Shown: positions 9,429 through 18,051 of the stretch, piece after piece | How positions within the stretch are numbered: the stretch's first letter is position 1 | How the letters are laid out: every line of letters begins with the position of its first letter | Assembly (NCBI RefSeq): GCF_016583795.1 | Contig: NZ_NRRS01000006.1 | Location: forward strand, 1-64,000 | Source: Rhabdochromatium marinum | GTDB lineage: Bacteria; Pseudomonadota; Gammaproteobacteria; Chromatiales; Chromatiaceae | DNA length: 64,000 nucleotides | Direction: 5' to 3' | Made by a program: the position numbers and the translations under genes | The notes under the pieces: model-generated | Databases searched by the model: none | Seen by the model: the letters and a program-made list of their open reading frames with translations, nothing else | What the model was told of the DNA's origin: nothing

Positions 9429-10694
9429 GTGGCACAAGTTATCAACACCAACATGATGTCGCTTAAAGCGCAGTACAACTTGTCAAATTCCCAGAAATCG
9501 ATGAGCCAAACGCTTGAGCGGCTGTCTACCGGTCTGCGCATCAACAGCGCCAAGGACGACGCCGCCGGTCTGGCTATCTCGGAGCGTTTTGGTGCGCAAA
9601 TCAAAGGCCTCAACCAGGCTGTGCGCAACGCTAACGACGGTATCTCGTTCTCGCAAACTGCCGAGGGCGCACTCAGTACGACGAGTGCCAATCTGCAACG
9701 TATCCGCGAGTTGGCTGTGCAGTCGGCCAGCGGTAGTAACACAGCAGGTGATCGGACTGCTTTAAATAACGAAGTCCAGGCGCTGATCCAAGAAGTTCAG
9801 CGGGTCGCGCTCAATACTGAGTTTAATGGGCAATCCATCCTAAATGGCTCGCAGACCGAGACGTTTTTCCAGGTCGGCGCAAACCAAGGCCAGATGATCT
9901 CTGTGAACGGCATCGATTCTCGCACCTCACGTCTGGGTAACCAGGAGATGGTTGGCGCCGCAGCTGATGCCCTCAACTCGACAGAGATGGGATACCTGGA
10001 AGATGCGGCCAGTATCGGTAGCGCGACAGTTGGGGGATTCACTATTAGTGTGGACATGGGTGGTACTAATAGCACCTCTTTTACAAGCGCTTCAGCCACC
10101 TCGCTGGAAGAAGCTGTTTCCAACATTAACAACGCAATTCAAACACAGATCGACGGAGGCAATACGACTGGCCAACTCGTCGGCGAAGCGGGTCTTAAGG
10201 CTTTCTTGCGAGTGAACAATGATGGCAATACCACGATTGCCATCACCGGAGATTACACAAAGGACACTTCTGGTGCTTTCTCCGCATCTTTCTCTGCTTC
10301 GGGTGGAGTCGTCTCCGCTACAGATTCCCTTGGCAACACCGTAACTGCAGATCTCGTGGATGGAGGCGCAAGTGAAAGAAACATCGCCACGAGTGCGAGT
10401 GTTCTGACCCGCGAAGAGGCGACCATGACCATTGGCATCATGGACGGCGCCTTGAGCCAGATCAATGCATTGCGCGCGGACATCGGTGCGGCTCAGGCGC
10501 GTTTCGACAGTGCGATCAGCAACCTGACGGTGTCATCCAACAACATGTCCGCCGCGCGTTCGCGGATTCGCGATGCCGACTTCGCGCAAGAGACCGCCGA
10601 GCTGACTCGGGTGCAGATCTTGCAGCAGGCCGGTATCTCGGTTCTGTCGCAGGCCAACCAGGCACCGCAGAGTGCGCTGTCGCTGCTTCAGTAG
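9429..10694 (+). CDS. fliC: Flagellin
   Basis: Flagellin, 421 residues, the filament subunit exported through the flagellar type III apparatus. The conserved N-terminal D0/D1 region (INTNMMSLKAQ, LSTGLRINSAKDDAAGLAI) and the C-terminal D0 region (ARSRIRDADFAQETAELT, QAPQSALSLLQ) are both present. The middle (about residues 165-325) is variable and rich in Ser, Thr, Gly and Asn. That is where surface O-glycans are usually attached, so it is the obvious candidate acceptor for the GT41 enzymes on both sides (inference). The start is GTG, set by an AGGAG ribosome-binding site 7 bases upstream and by the family N-terminus. It is the only flagellin gene in the window. Confidence 0.97.
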   Translation: MAQVINTNMMSLKAQYNLSNSQKSMSQTLERLSTGLRINSAKDDAAGLAISERFGAQIKGLNQAVRNANDGISFSQTAEGALSTTSANLQRIRELAVQSASGSNTAGDRTALNNEVQALIQEVQRVALNTEFNGQSILNGSQTETFFQVGANQGQMISVNGIDSRTSRLGNQEMVGAAADALNSTEMGYLEDAASIGSATVGGFTISVDMGGTNSTSFTSASATSLEEAVSNINNAIQTQIDGGNTTGQLVGEAGLKAFLRVNNDGNTTIAITGDYTKDTSGAFSASFSASGGVVSATDSLGNTVTADLVDGGASERNIATSASVLTREEATMTIGIMDGALSQINALRADIGAAQARFDSAISNLTVSSNNMSAARSRIRDADFAQETAELTRVQILQQAGISVLSQANQAPQSALSLLQ

Positions 10695-10741
10695 GTCATG
10701 GCGCATTGAGCCGATCATGACGCTGAAGGCGTCTGTCAGTG

Positions 10742-10777
10742 GGGGTTGCCAGCCAGAGAGAGGGGCTGGCAAACCCC
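10742..10777 (+). terminator. Hairpin between fliC and flaG
   Basis: The arms GGGG-TTGCCAGCC (10742-10754) and GGCTGGCAA-A-CCCC (10764-10777) form a 13-pair stem with one bulged A and a 9-base loop. No T-run follows, so it is not a classical intrinsic terminator. It may instead stabilise the 3' end of the abundant fliC mRNA or attenuate read-through into flaG, whose start lies 20 bases downstream. Confidence 0.6.
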
Positions 10778-10797
10778 GTCTCTGACATGAGGACAGA

Positions 10798-11370
10798 ATG
10801 ATGAGCGATAATTCAATCTCAATGATATCGACAGCTCTGACGCCCGCTTATCGAGGCGAAGCAGCGGGCGGACGCATGCAGTCCTCAGCCAGGGACGCGG
10901 CGGTCGCCGGGCAAGATGAGCAATCCGTACCACGGTCGAGCAGTCTTTTAGTCGCAACATCCGTCAACGATTCTGCGGCGGGTTCTGATACGATCAGTAA
11001 ACAGACCGTCACGCCTGGGAAGAATACAGAGCAGACCGGCCATGACCAAGTTCCAGCAGACGCCCAGCCCCAATCCGGACTCGGGTTGGACGAGGAGCAG
11101 ACCACAGCGACCGATCCCTTCGCCCAAGACCAGAGAGGCCTGCAACAGGTGCAGGAGGTAATCAACGAATACCTTAAGTCGAGCAATCGCTCGCTGGAGT
11201 TTTCGTTTGATGAGCCGAGCGGGCGCACTGTGATCAAGGTGATGGATGACGAAAATGATGAAGTGATTCGGCAAATCCCACCAGAGACTGCGTTGGCGCT
11301 GATAGCGCGGATACGCGATGGCGATAGTCAGGCGGCAACGGGCCTGTTGATCGATAATCTCTCGGCCTAA
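10798..11370 (+). CDS. flaG: FlaG family protein
   Basis: A 190-residue FlaG-family protein. The first 100 residues are low-complexity and poorly conserved. The FlaG domain lies at about 110-185, with SLEFSFDEPSGRTVIKVMD and EVIRQIPPETALALIARI. FlaG proteins influence filament length in Pseudomonas and Vibrio relatives. The gene sits between fliC and fliD, its usual place in gammaproteobacteria. An AGGAC sequence precedes the ATG. The longer-than-usual N-terminal part is the only odd point. Confidence 0.9.
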   Translation: MMSDNSISMISTALTPAYRGEAAGGRMQSSARDAAVAGQDEQSVPRSSSLLVATSVNDSAAGSDTISKQTVTPGKNTEQTGHDQVPADAQPQSGLGLDEEQTTATDPFAQDQRGLQQVQEVINEYLKSSNRSLEFSFDEPSGRTVIKVMDDENDEVIRQIPPETALALIARIRDGDSQAATGLLIDNLSA

Positions 11371-11422
11371 TCACCTCTGCAAGGACTCCAACCCATCAAG
11401 CAACTGACAGGAGTAATTCAAC

Positions 11423-12871
11423 ATGGCAGGCATTAGTGCAACCGGAATCGGATCCGGATTAGATCTCCAGGGTTTGGTCAGTCAATTAGTCGCGGCCGAG
11501 CGTGCGCCGATCGAGAATCGGCTTAACCGGCAGGAGTCGACACTACAGGCGAAGATTTCAGCCTACGGCAGCCTGCGCGGGTCGCTCAGCACCATCGAAT
11601 CGCCGCTCAAGCGTCTGAGCGAATTCGAACCCAAGATGAGCGTGACCAACTCCAACAAGGAGGCGCTCAGCGTCACAGCGGCGGATGATGCGCCGGCGGG
11701 TAATTTTTCCATCACTGTCAATCAGCTCGCCACCGCGCAGTCACTGGCGACCAACGCGGCCGATGCTGGGGCACTTTTTTCTGGAGGCGCCGCAACTGAG
11801 GTTGTCACCCTGGGCGACACGGCGACTTTTTCGATCCAAGTCGGCTCTGGTGATACCACCGATATTACTCTGGATGCAAGTGAGCAGGCGCTGACGCTCG
11901 GTAATCTGCGTGATGCGATCAACGACGCTGATGCTGGCGTAACTGCTTCGATCATCAATGATAGCAACGGTGCGCGTTTGGTCATGACCGCCAATGACAC
12001 CGGCGAAAGCAATACCATCACAACCACCGCAACCGGCATGGCCAGTGGTGCGCTGGATACCGCGCTGAGTCTGGACGGATCGGCTGGAAACGTGCCTGGT
12101 GTTAATGGCCAGATTACCCAGGTAGCCCAGGATGCCCAAGCCATAGTTAACGGCATTACCATCAACAGCGATAGCAATACGCTAGGCAATGCTGTTGATG
12201 GCCTGAGCATCACGCTGCTGGAGACAACCACGAGTGCCACCAGCGTGCGGGTGGCCGAGGATCGATCTTCCCTGCGTTCGCTGCTGAACGAGTTTATCGG
12301 CGGGTACAACGAACTGATCAAGCAAACCAATTCGCTGACTGCTTACGATGCCGAGAACGACTCCGGCGCGGTGCTAACCGGTGATGCGACCGTGCGTGGT
12401 GTGCGCACCATGTTGGGCAATGCCATGGTTTCTTCCGGGCAGGCCATTCAGGATAACGGTTCGAGAAGCAAGGGCGAAAGCATCGCACTGGCTAACTTGG
12501 GGATTGTTTCGAGCGCAACCGGCACCCTAAGCTTCGATCAGAGCACGTTTGACGTAGCCATTGAAGACTATGGCATGGAGAATATTACTGCGGCGTTGAA
12601 GGATATTGCTGGCAACTTCCACGAAAACGTCACCGGTTTTACCAGTAGTACGGACGGCATGTTGGCAGCTCGCACCAAGGGCTTGAACGCAAGCATCGCC
12701 GACATCGGCGAGCAGCGCGAGCAACTGGACAAGCGCACGTTGGCATTCGAGGCGCGCATGACCGCGCAATTTAACGCCATGGACAGTCTGGTTGCAGAAA
12801 TGAACACAACCGGAAACTATCTCATGAGTCAGCTCGGCAACCTGATGTCGAACAACAACAACAGCAATTAG
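11423..12871 (+). CDS. fliD: Flagellar filament cap (hook-associated protein 2)
   Basis: FliD, 482 residues, the cap that sits on the growing filament tip and folds incoming flagellin. The N-terminal FliD domain (about 8-105) starts with GIGSGLDLQGLVSQLVAAERAP-type sequence. The C-terminal domain (about 240-470) includes SLRSLLNEFIGGYNELI and ends in a coiled-coil stretch (EQREQLDKRTLAFEARMTAQ) before a short Asn-rich tail. An AGGAG lies 10 bases upstream of the ATG. The central part is rich in Thr, Ser, Asp and Asn. It lies between flaG and fliS as in most gammaproteobacteria. Confidence 0.95.
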   Translation: MAGISATGIGSGLDLQGLVSQLVAAERAPIENRLNRQESTLQAKISAYGSLRGSLSTIESPLKRLSEFEPKMSVTNSNKEALSVTAADDAPAGNFSITVNQLATAQSLATNAADAGALFSGGAATEVVTLGDTATFSIQVGSGDTTDITLDASEQALTLGNLRDAINDADAGVTASIINDSNGARLVMTANDTGESNTITTTATGMASGALDTALSLDGSAGNVPGVNGQITQVAQDAQAIVNGITINSDSNTLGNAVDGLSITLLETTTSATSVRVAEDRSSLRSLLNEFIGGYNELIKQTNSLTAYDAENDSGAVLTGDATVRGVRTMLGNAMVSSGQAIQDNGSRSKGESIALANLGIVSSATGTLSFDQSTFDVAIEDYGMENITAALKDIAGNFHENVTGFTSSTDGMLAARTKGLNASIADIGEQREQLDKRTLAFEARMTAQFNAMDSLVAEMNTTGNYLMSQLGNLMSNNNNSN

Positions 12872-12921
12872 TCGCTACTCAGGTGTAGCCGACAGCAGAC
12901 TTGGCATGTATATTATTGGGT

Positions 12922-13323
12922 ATGAATAAAAGCACTGAACAATACCGTCAGGCAGGCGTCCTGTCTGAAATCTCGGTGGCCAATCCGCACCGCATCATCC
13001 AACTGCTGTTTGAGGGCGCGCTTGAACGCATCGCCGTCGGGCGCGGTGCCATGCTCCAAGGCAATATCCCCAAGAAGGGCGAACAGATCGGCAAGGCGAT
13101 TAATATCCTCGACGGGCTGCGCGGGGTGCTCGACTACGATAAAGGCGGTGAACTTGCCGAGCGCCTCGACGCCCTTTACGAGTACATGTCTTTTCAGTTG
13201 TTGCAGGCCAATCTGCACAACGACCCCGACTTGCTAGATGAGGTCACCCGGCTCTTGCGTCAGATCAAGTCCGGCTGGGACGAGATTCCGGAGGAATTTC
13301 GCAACGGGGTCAAGGCCGTTTAG
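12922..13323 (+). CDS. fliS: Flagellin export chaperone FliS
   Basis: A 133-residue FliS, a four-helix cytoplasmic chaperone that binds the flagellin C-terminus before export. Family landmarks are NPHRIIQLLFEGALERIA, then GKAINILDGLRGVLD and a GGELAERLDALYEYM helix. The frame is open to a TTG at 12901, but ATG 12922 matches the normal FliS N-terminus (NKSTEQYRQ). It follows fliD by 50 bases and precedes a small FliT-like gene. Confidence 0.95.
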   Translation: MNKSTEQYRQAGVLSEISVANPHRIIQLLFEGALERIAVGRGAMLQGNIPKKGEQIGKAINILDGLRGVLDYDKGGELAERLDALYEYMSFQLLQANLHNDPDLLDEVTRLLRQIKSGWDEIPEEFRNGVKAV

Positions 13324-13347
13324 GGCGGTCGTTGTGGCCGGCATGTC

Positions 13348-13683
13348 GTGACATCCCCTGCCCCACACCTTGAACCTCGGCTTGAGCGCCTGCTCGCCGA
13401 GTTTGAGCAATCCGCCGCAGATGGCTCATTCAGCGAGTTGCCCTCGTTGGACGCCCAGCTGCGGGAGCTGCTGACCTCCGATGAGATTACCCAACGCGCA
13501 GCCGAGGATGCTGACGCCCGTGAGCGACTCATCACCCACCTTCAGTCCATCGACCAAGTCCACCGCCAACTGATCGCTGTTGCCGAAGAGCAGCGTCGCG
13601 TGCTTGCTGAGCGCGTACAGCAGCTGCACGAGGATCAGCGCGCCGCCAACACTTACGAGCGTGTGCGCCACCAGTCCCTCTGA
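13348..13683 (+). CDS. Small helical protein, possible FliT-like chaperone
   Basis: A 111-residue, highly charged, all-helical protein (many Glu, Arg, Gln) with no membrane segment. Similarity to a named family is not clear from reading. Its size, composition and place directly after fliS, where the FliD chaperone FliT is usually found, suggest a FliT-like role; this is inference from context. The start is GTG 13348; no ATG in frame gives a better product. It could also be an unrelated flagellar accessory protein. Confidence 0.55.
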   Translation: MTSPAPHLEPRLERLLAEFEQSAADGSFSELPSLDAQLRELLTSDEITQRAAEDADARERLITHLQSIDQVHRQLIAVAEEQRRVLAERVQQLHEDQRAANTYERVRHQSL

Positions 13684-13749
13684 GACTGCTGCCTGAGTTC
13701 ATTCGCGCGGTTCCTTTCCGTGAGTCACTGATCAATCCCGTGTCAGCTT

Positions 13750-16032
13750 ATGTATCCTGATGCAATCATACCAATCCTGAACACGGCGCTTGCGTGCCAT
13801 CAGCGCGGTGAGCTTGATACCGCCTTGGTGGGCTATGATGCGGTGATTCAGGCCAAGCCGGATTTGCCAGAGATTCATGTCAACCGCGGCAACGTGTTAC
13901 AGGCGCTCGGACGCCCACAAGAAGCCATTGCAGCCTTTGATGCGGCACTTCAGCTTGCGCCACAAGATGCGGTTGCGCATTTTAACCGTGGCAATACCTT
14001 GCGGACTTTGGATCGCTTGATGGACGCGCTGGCCGATTTTGAGGCCGCGCTCAGCATTCGCCCGGATTTTTTCGAGGCGCATCTCAATCGAGGTATCATT
14101 CTGAAAGAGCTGGCGCGCTTTGATGAGGCGCTGGCGGCCTATGATGCGGCACTCGCGATACAGCCGGATTTTGTCCTTGCGCATTATAGTCGCGGAATTG
14201 TGTTAACTGATCTGCAGCGTTTTCAGGAGGCGCTTGCGGCCTATGATGCTGCGCTCAGAATCAGGCCGGATTACGCCAAGGCGCACAATAATCGCAGTCA
14301 TGTTCTGGAATTGCTTGGTCGGCGGAATGAGGCACTGGCCTCGTGTAAGACAGCATTGCAGATGAAGCCGGATTATGCCGAAGCACATTTGCATCTTGGC
14401 TTGATGTTGAAAGGCTTGGATCGCTTGGAGGAAGCGCTGGCCTCTCTGGATGCGGCGCTGAGTCTTAGGCCCGATTGCGCAGATGCTCACTATAATAGGG
14501 GGCTTATTCTTAATGAACTTGGACGGCGGGACGATGCTTTGGTCGCTTGCGATGCCGCGCTGCGCATCCAGCCAGAATCGGCAGCAGCGCATTACGCGCG
14601 AGCGAATGTTCTGAAGGATCTTGGGCAGCTGGGTGACGCCCTGACCGCGTGTGATGCCGCTTTGCGCCTCCAGCCTGAATTTTTGGAAGCGCATAATACG
14701 CGAGGCGGTGTTCTTATGCAGATGAGGCAGATGGATGAAGCTGTGGCGGCTTTTGCTGTCGCGGCAAATCTGAAGCCGGATTTTCAGCCAGCGCATAGCA
14801 ATCGTCTGTTTGCGCTGCATTATTGCGAACAAACTGCGAATGGTGCCATCCTATCGGCGGCTCGGCAATTTGGTGCCCAGTTCGATCAGCCGACCGCCGG
14901 CGACAGTCATCCCAACCCTCGACAGACAGAGCAGCGGTTGCGCATTGGCTATGTTTCTGGAGATTTTTGGCGCCATCCAGTCGGATATTTTCTGCAAGGC
15001 GTGCTGCCTCATCATGATCCGGCCGAAGTTGAGGTGTATTGCTATAGCACTCAAGCTGCACGCGACGACTTGACCGACAGGCTTGAGGCCTGCGTTCATG
15101 GTTGGAAGACCCTGGTGGGCTTGGATGACCATGCTGCCGCCAATCAGATTCGCGCTGATGCCATTGATATCTTGATCGATTTATCGGGGCATACTAGGCA
15201 CAATCGCCTGCTGGTGTTTGCGCAACGGCCCGCGCCGGTGCAAGTCTCATGGCTCGGCTATTTCGGTACCACCGGATTGGCCGCGATGGACTACATTTTG
15301 GCGGATTCTTTTGTCATCCACGAGGGCGAAGAACAGCTATTCTCCGAGCGCGTCTGGCGTTTGCCGTTCAGCTATTTGTGCTTTAACGCTTCTGATGTGC
15401 GGGTTGCGATTGAACCACACCAGACCAGTGCGGATACAGTGACCTTTGCCAGCTTTAATAACCTCGCCAAGCTGTCACAGTGCACGATTGCGCTCTGGTG
15501 TCGTTTGCTTGCACAGGTGCCCGATTCGCGATTGGTTATTCGAGACAAAGCGCTGGCTGATGCATCGGTACGTCGCGAGCTTCAAGGTGCCTTTTTTGCT
15601 CAGGGCATCCATGAGGATCGCTTATTGTTTGAGTCCATGCTGCCACGAAACAAGTATTTAGCAGGATACAACCGCGTGGATATTGCGCTGAGTCCGACAC
15701 CCTTTGGCGGGGGGACGACAACGGCGGAGGCACTCTGGATGGGTGTGCCTGTTGTGGCTTTGAGAGGCCATACTTGGGTCGGACGGATTAGTGACAGCAT
15801 TTTGAGCACCGTCGGGCTGCCTGAACTGGTTGCCCGCGATGAGGAAGATTATATCGCCATTGCCGCATCTCTGGCGAAGAATGCCGAATGGCGAGCGTGG
15901 TTGAGAACGAATCTGCGCTCCATGGTGATGAAATCGCCCCTCGGTGATGGGCAGCGTTTTACTCGCGATCTGGAAGCGGCCTATCGCGGCATGTGGCGCC
16001 TGTGGTGCACGGGTTCGGCACAGGGAACCTAA
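13750..16032 (+). CDS. TPR-GT41 glycosyltransferase e
   Basis: A 760-residue TPR-GT41 enzyme of a second subgroup, distinct from the upstream set. About ten regular 34-residue TPR units (pattern ALAAYDAALxIxPDxAxAHxNRG) cover residues 10-350. The catalytic part begins near 390 with YVSGDFWRHPVGYF, LIDLSGHTRHNRLLVFAQRPAPVQVSWLGY, FNNLAK (about 567) and TTTAEALWMG (about 656). The DLSGHT and RPAPVQVSWLGY motifs are those of classical bacterial OGT homologs. The catalytic half is most like gene f. It begins the downstream GT41 group, 66 bases after the fliT-like gene, on the same strand as the flagellar genes. Confidence 0.88.
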   Translation: MYPDAIIPILNTALACHQRGELDTALVGYDAVIQAKPDLPEIHVNRGNVLQALGRPQEAIAAFDAALQLAPQDAVAHFNRGNTLRTLDRLMDALADFEAALSIRPDFFEAHLNRGIILKELARFDEALAAYDAALAIQPDFVLAHYSRGIVLTDLQRFQEALAAYDAALRIRPDYAKAHNNRSHVLELLGRRNEALASCKTALQMKPDYAEAHLHLGLMLKGLDRLEEALASLDAALSLRPDCADAHYNRGLILNELGRRDDALVACDAALRIQPESAAAHYARANVLKDLGQLGDALTACDAALRLQPEFLEAHNTRGGVLMQMRQMDEAVAAFAVAANLKPDFQPAHSNRLFALHYCEQTANGAILSAARQFGAQFDQPTAGDSHPNPRQTEQRLRIGYVSGDFWRHPVGYFLQGVLPHHDPAEVEVYCYSTQAARDDLTDRLEACVHGWKTLVGLDDHAAANQIRADAIDILIDLSGHTRHNRLLVFAQRPAPVQVSWLGYFGTTGLAAMDYILADSFVIHEGEEQLFSERVWRLPFSYLCFNASDVRVAIEPHQTSADTVTFASFNNLAKLSQCTIALWCRLLAQVPDSRLVIRDKALADASVRRELQGAFFAQGIHEDRLLFESMLPRNKYLAGYNRVDIALSPTPFGGGTTTAEALWMGVPVVALRGHTWVGRISDSILSTVGLPELVARDEEDYIAIAASLAKNAEWRAWLRTNLRSMVMKSPLGDGQRFTRDLEAAYRGMWRLWCTGSAQGT

Positions 16033-16047
16033 GCATTTTTGCCCATC

Positions 16048-18036
16048 ATGAAATGTCAATCCGTCTCGTCTATTTTGCAGGCTGCGCTTCGCCATCAGCA
16101 GGAGGGTGAGTTAGTGGCCGCCGTGGCGGCCTACGATCAGGTGTTGGAACTCAAGCCGGATTTTGCCGAAGTGCACAATAACCGCGGCAATGCGCTCTCG
16201 GGGCTTGGTTGGCTGGAGGATGCACTGGCTTCTTTCGATGCCGCACTCAGATTTGCGCCAACTGACCCGATCACACACTTTAATCGTGGGAATGTGCTGC
16301 GGGCGCTCGCGCTTCCGACGCAAGCGCTTGATGCCTACGAAGCCGCACTCAACCTGAACGCCGAGTTTGCCGAGGCTCATTTAAATCTCGGCTTGACGCT
16401 GAAGGGACTCGGGCGACTGGAGGATGCGCTGACATCTTTGGATGCAGCACTCAGACTGAAACCCGGCTTGGCTGCGGCTCATAACAATCGCGGCATTGTT
16501 CTTAAGGAAATGGGGCGACTGGATGAAGCGCTTGCGGCCTACGATGCAGCGCTCAGTCTGAGGCCTGATTTTGCGAAAGCTCACAATAACAGAGGGGGAG
16601 TTCTGAAGGATCTCGGGCGATCCACCGAGGTTTTGGCTGCTTGTGACGCCGCACTGCATATCCAGCCTGATTTGGCGGAGGCGCATAATATGCGAGGTTA
16701 TATTCTTCTGGTGACTGGACAGGTGGATGAAGCTGTAGCCGCTCATGCAACTGCGGTGAATCTGAAACCCGATTATGCGCAGGCGCATAGCAACCGGCTT
16801 TTTGCGCTGCTTTATCGCGAAAAAACCGCAAATGGAGTCATTTTGTCGGCAGCCCAGCAATTTGGCACCCAGTTTGATCAACCAACCGTGGGCATCAATC
16901 ATCCTAACGCGAGACAGCCAGAACGCCGACTCCGTGTTGGCTATGTTTCCGGGGATTTTCGCTGCCATCCAGTTGGTCGTTTCCTGCAAAGCGTTTTGCC
17001 CTATCATGATCCAGCCGAAGTGGAGGTCTATTGCTATAGCACTCAAGCTGCACGCGATGACTTGACCGACAGACTTGAGGCCTGTGTTCATCGTTGGAAG
17101 ACCCTGGTAGGCTTGGATGACCGTGCCGCCGCAGCGCGGATTCGTGCTGATGCCATTGATATCCTCATCGATTTGTCGGGGCATACCGCGCACAATCGCC
17201 TGCTGGTGTTTGCACAGCGACCTGCACCGGTGCAGGTGACCTGGCTCGGCTATTCTGGCACCACGGGCCTGGCCGCGATGGATTACATCCTTGCTGATCG
17301 CTTTGTGGTGCCTGATCATCAAGAGCAAAACTTCACCGAGCAGGTTTGGCGCTTACCAAACAGTTACCTTTGTTTTACTCCGCCTGATGTCTTTGCTGAG
17401 GTCGAACCACCACAGTCGCAAGCGAGATCTGTCGTCTTTGGGAGTTTTAACAATCTTGCGAAGCTGTCACCGCAGACCGTGGCGCTTTGGGCGAAAGTGT
17501 TGGATCGGGTGCCGGAGTCGCAACTGATCCTGAAGGACAAAGCACTGACACAGATGCCGGTACGCCGTGAGGTTTTGAGTCGCTTCGCGGCGCAAGGCGT
17601 CGATTTTGGGCGACTGCAATTAATGGGATCCACGTCTCGTTTGGAGCATTTTGCACGTTACAATCGGATCGATGTTGCACTTGATCCAACTCCTTACGCT
17701 GGAACGACGACGACGGCGGAGGCGTTGTGGATGGGAACGCCCGTGGTGACCTTCAGTGGTGAAACCTGGGTCGCACGCGTCGGTGAGAGCATTCTGAACA
17801 CCATCGGCCTGCCTGAGTTGGTTGCCCACACTGAAGAGGACTATATCGCCATGGCTGCGACGCTCGCGGCCGATGCCGAACGGCGGGCGTGGTTGCGCAT
17901 GAATCTGCGCGCCATGCTGACAGCATCGCCCTTTTGCGATGGACAAGGCTTTACTCGCGATCTGGAAGCGGCCTATCGCGGTATGTGGCGCCGGTGGTGC
18001 GCTGGCGAAAACAAGACCGCCCCGGATGCGCGTTAA
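16048..18036 (+). CDS. TPR-GT41 glycosyltransferase f
   Basis: A 662-residue TPR-GT41 enzyme with about seven TPR units (residues 5-250) and a catalytic part from about 290: YVSGDFRCHPVGRF, LIDLSGHTAHNRLLVFAQRPAPVQVTWLGY, FNNLAK (about 466) and TTTAEALWMG (about 553). The start is ATG 16048; a TTG three codons upstream is in frame. The catalytic half matches gene e, while the TPR half matches gene h almost base for base over several repeats. This shows exchange of TPR and catalytic modules among these paralogs. It is separated by only 15 bases from gene e and 15 from gene g, so one operon is likely. Confidence 0.88.
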   Translation: MKCQSVSSILQAALRHQQEGELVAAVAAYDQVLELKPDFAEVHNNRGNALSGLGWLEDALASFDAALRFAPTDPITHFNRGNVLRALALPTQALDAYEAALNLNAEFAEAHLNLGLTLKGLGRLEDALTSLDAALRLKPGLAAAHNNRGIVLKEMGRLDEALAAYDAALSLRPDFAKAHNNRGGVLKDLGRSTEVLAACDAALHIQPDLAEAHNMRGYILLVTGQVDEAVAAHATAVNLKPDYAQAHSNRLFALLYREKTANGVILSAAQQFGTQFDQPTVGINHPNARQPERRLRVGYVSGDFRCHPVGRFLQSVLPYHDPAEVEVYCYSTQAARDDLTDRLEACVHRWKTLVGLDDRAAAARIRADAIDILIDLSGHTAHNRLLVFAQRPAPVQVTWLGYSGTTGLAAMDYILADRFVVPDHQEQNFTEQVWRLPNSYLCFTPPDVFAEVEPPQSQARSVVFGSFNNLAKLSPQTVALWAKVLDRVPESQLILKDKALTQMPVRREVLSRFAAQGVDFGRLQLMGSTSRLEHFARYNRIDVALDPTPYAGTTTTAEALWMGTPVVTFSGETWVARVGESILNTIGLPELVAHTEEDYIAMAATLAADAERRAWLRMNLRAMLTASPFCDGQGFTRDLEAAYRGMWRRWCAGENKTAPDAR

Positions 18037-18051
18037 GCGCAGGAACATAAG

